Shown piece after piece: positions 6,585-8,426 of a stretch of DNA of 8,426 nucleotides. Position numbers and translations under genes: made by a program. The stretch is from Shewanella sp. (GTDB lineage: Bacteria; Pseudomonadota; Gammaproteobacteria; Enterobacterales; Shewanellaceae). The stretch's first letter is position 1, and the number at the start of each line of letters is the position of its first letter. The DNA is taken from assembly GCA_004195335.1 (NCBI GenBank), contig SDWK01001003.1, forward strand, positions 1 through 8,426. The letters are read 5' to 3'. The notes beneath the pieces were generated by a model that ran no database searches, had not been told where the DNA came from, and worked only from the letters and a program-made list of their open reading frames with translations.

Positions 6585-8334
6585 GCGGATAAGCTATGTT
6601 GTCCACATATTCGATGGAGCATGTGGAATCACAGGGATCACACAAGTTGCGTTCGACTCGCTCGACATCGTGACAGAAGTTACAACCAATACCTGTGTTG
6701 CCTTTTTGAACATGGTTGTGCATACGATCCCAGGTACGAGGTAAGTTTTTACTGCCATCGTGGCACTGGGCACACACTTGCTCTTTAGGTCCCTTAAGGC
6801 GATAGCCCATGGCATCCAGCTTAGAGTCAGTAGTTAAATCCAATGTTTCTTCATGACATTGACTACAAGCCGCGACTTCGCTGGCAGGGTTTACACCATG
6901 GTTAATGACTTGATAAGTATCGGTTTCGATCCACTTGTAAGGCTCATTAACTGGGTATCCCATGTTAGTTAAACCTGCCTCGATGGAAGCAACTGCATCA
7001 CCCGACCCTTTGATATACTCGAAAGTATCGAGTGCAATCATGCGCTCATCGGCAACCGTCATCGGCTGAGTCGCGGTCTTGTATTTGAAGGGCGTTAATT
7101 TGCCATCCGATACATCACCCATAGGACGAGAGGTGGGATAACGACCAGTGGCGGGATCTACAATACCCAGATCATGCAGCAGGTAGTTATCACTCTTACG
7201 ATTCCAGAACTTCATCTCCGGAGTCTGGTTTGCCAATTTATCGGCATGGGGGTGACCGGCACCAGAAACACCGTCGGCTGGGGAACCATCATGATGGAAA
7301 CGCCAATCTCGATGCATCTCTGTTGGCACATGCGAAGGGTCGCCGAGATCTTTTGCATAGGTTGGAATGTGACAGGATTGACAGGACACTCTTGCCACAT
7401 GTCGATCGGGCTCACCACGACGTCCGGAGCTTGCATGTCCAGAACCAGAGTCCATTCCGACGTGACAGGTACCGCTGCTACACGTCACTTCAGCGCCTCT
7501 GACTATATCATCGGTAGGGCGCAGATCTGACCCTTTGCCTATTACTCTGTGGCTATCAAACTTGTGACAATCCTGACAATCCAGGTTAGCACCGGCAACA
7601 TTCATATGAACATCGAAATGCATATCAGAGTTAGCCATTAAGGCCGAAGATATATCGCCACGCTTCACACCATCACCACCACCGGCGTAGGCATGACACT
7701 TAAGACAGTTAGTTCTGCCTGGGGCGGCGATGTTCTGAACATAACCATCGAGATCGACCTGTGCAGTACCATCCGATGGTCCCATGCTACCGTCAGACTT
7801 TCTGACCCGGTTTAGCGCGTAATCTTTGTTGTGGCACATCAAACAATCGACATTGGCGTTGGTATCACCTTCGCCAGGCTTAATACCACGGCCAGCATGA
7901 CATGAGCCACATACTGGCCAGTCACCTTCGATGTTTATGCAATAGCTGTTGATCGCATTGGTTAATTTACCCTGTAGGGTACCACCCTGATTAACCATAT
8001 CCGGTGTATCACCAGTCCACTGATAATGGGTAGAGCCAAACATCTCATCATATTGCGATCCGCCGACGCCACCATCGTGACAACTTATACATGCGCTAGG
8101 GTAATCATCCCAGCTCAGATCCGAGTGCGGGCTTGAAGGATTACAACCGTTAGCAGGTTCGACTTCACAAACACCACAAGAGTTAACTTGCCATACTAAG
8201 GAATTATTATCGTTACAATCTAAACTCGATTTATACCCATCGCCATCATTGTCGACAGGTTTACCGGCGTTGACCGGAAGTGCAAGGATTAAGGCGAGTA
8301 AGCCTATACACCTTGTTGTCTTGGTTGTACTCAT
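6571..8334 (-). CDS. Secreted decahaem c-type cytochrome, octahaem tetrathionate reductase (Otr)-like
   Basis: Numbered from ATG 8334, a 587-residue exported protein. Residues 1-23 are a Sec signal peptide, cleaved probably after VNA. Ten haem c sites are visible: nine CXXCH (first Cys at 82, 142, 164, 210, 253, 318, 490, 521, 551) and one CX4CH (285-291). The contexts ACISCH, the C132/W139 region, VDCLMCH, CQSCHIPTYA and TDTYQVINHGVNP before CSQCH recall Otr-type octahaem cytochromes in the same order. Haems 9 and 10 plus a tail with C565, C568, C572 and C586 look like additions. Before haem 1 lies a MopE-like motif, DNDGDG (28-33) with DCNDNN (39-44), and cysteines 53, 56 and 64. The protein should be periplasmic or extracellular, transferring electrons or reducing a sulfur or nitrogen oxyanion; the substrate is unproven. 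ATG 8334 (GGAG 8342-8345, 7-nt spacing) is preferred to GTG 8337 (4 nt). No redox partner gene is in the window. Confidence 0.9.
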   Translation of the reverse strand: MSTTKTTRCIGLLALILALPVNAGKPVDNDGDGYKSSLDCNDNNSLVWQVNSCGVCEVEPANGCNPSSPHSDLSWDDYPSACISCHDGGVGGSQYDEMFGSTHYQWTGDTPDMVNQGGTLQGKLTNAINSYCINIEGDWPVCGSCHAGRGIKPGEGDTNANVDCLMCHNKDYALNRVRKSDGSMGPSDGTAQVDLDGYVQNIAAPGRTNCLKCHAYAGGGDGVKRGDISSALMANSDMHFDVHMNVAGANLDCQDCHKFDSHRVIGKGSDLRPTDDIVRGAEVTCSSGTCHVGMDSGSGHASSGRRGEPDRHVARVSCQSCHIPTYAKDLGDPSHVPTEMHRDWRFHHDGSPADGVSGAGHPHADKLANQTPEMKFWNRKSDNYLLHDLGIVDPATGRYPTSRPMGDVSDGKLTPFKYKTATQPMTVADERMIALDTFEYIKGSGDAVASIEAGLTNMGYPVNEPYKWIETDTYQVINHGVNPASEVAACSQCHEETLDLTTDSKLDAMGYRLKGPKEQVCAQCHDGSKNLPRTWDRMHNHVQKGNTGIGCNFCHDVERVERNLCDPCDSTCSIEYVDNIAYPHQCN

Positions 8335-8341
8335 CACGACA

Positions 8342-8345
8342 CTCC
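8342..8345 (-). promoter_or_regulatory. Ribosome binding site deciding the cytochrome start
   Basis: On the minus strand GGAG is followed by TGTC and then GTGATG. Spacing is 4 nt to GTG (8337) and 7 nt to ATG (8334), so the ATG is the likelier start. Confidence 0.7.
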
Positions 8346-8364
8346 ATATTTATATTTTTATTTA

Positions 8365-8394
8365 ATTGTAATAATGGATTTGACGTCGCCACAA
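8365..8394 (-). promoter_or_regulatory. Possible sigma-70 promoter of the cytochrome gene
   Basis: On the minus strand TACAAT (8365-8370) matches the -10 consensus in 5 of 6 positions. TTGTGG (8389-8394) sits 18 bp upstream as a partial -35 (TTG conserved). The start of transcription would be near 8358, about 24 nt before the ATG. GACGTC (8382-8387) lies in the spacer. I see no consensus CRP or FNR site, although anaerobic control would be expected for such a cytochrome. Confidence 0.35.
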
Positions 8395-8426
8395 AAACTA
8401 ATAGTTAAGTTCTAAACTAAGTAACA

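Noticed and set aside
6628..6642. CDPCD near the cytochrome C-terminus as an eleventh haem site
   Set aside because: The residue after the second cysteine is Asp, so there is no proximal His or Lys ligand.
7174..7530. Plus-strand ORFs of 118 and 90 residues opposite the cytochrome gene
   Set aside because: They overlap conserved haem-motif coding sequence on the other strand. Their His/Cys/Arg-rich composition is that expected from antisense reading of CXXCH codons.
8381..8398. Possible CRP site TTGTGGCGACGTCAAA in the cytochrome promoter
   Set aside because: The half-sites TGTGG and TCAAA are each imperfect and separated by 5 rather than 6 bp, so it does not meet the CRP consensus.

Overview
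The window looks like chromosomal DNA from a marine gamma-proteobacterium, most likely Shewanella or a close relative. The case rests on a large secreted multihaem c-type cytochrome of the octahaem tetrathionate reductase (Otr) type, a PAS-GGDEF diguanylate cyclase, a moderate G+C content and AT-rich spacers with gamma-proteobacterial ribosome binding sites. The genus is an inference from gene content, not from a search.

Layout from left to right. Positions 1-167 are a non-coding leader with an AT palindrome and two inverted repeats, in front of a UspA-family stress protein (168-605, +). This gene converges on a large Lon-family protease homologue (717-3140, -), and one hairpin (671-701) lies between the two stops. 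Behind the protease, on the same strand, is a membrane-anchored SAM-dependent methyltransferase (3419-4084, -). It is divergent from a cytosolic PAS-GGDEF diguanylate cyclase (4346-5263, +). A short-chain dehydrogenase (5481-6146, +) and a 70-residue zinc-ribbon-like protein (6247-6459, +) follow. The right end holds a decahaem c-type cytochrome (6571-8334, -) with a strong intrinsic terminator at 6523-6550 and probably its own promoter near 8365-8394.

Most genes seem to be single transcription units: spacers are 100-280 bp, strands alternate, and two hairpin terminators are visible. I see no mobile element, CRISPR array, tRNA, rRNA or prophage gene. The genes do not form an evident pathway. 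General themes are stress and proteostasis (UspA, Lon-like), c-di-GMP signalling and periplasmic electron transfer.

The most noteworthy item is the cytochrome. Its first eight haem motifs follow the order and local context of the Otr family. It also carries a MopE-like Asp/Gly/Asn metal-binding motif at the N-terminus, one CX4CH haem motif, two extra C-terminal haem motifs and a cysteine-rich tail. Secondary points are the atypical ATPase site of the Lon homologue and the methyltransferase, which resembles the eukaryotic FAM173 membrane-anchored lysine methyltransferases and has a hydrophilic insertion. I do not see a clearly new multi-gene system.
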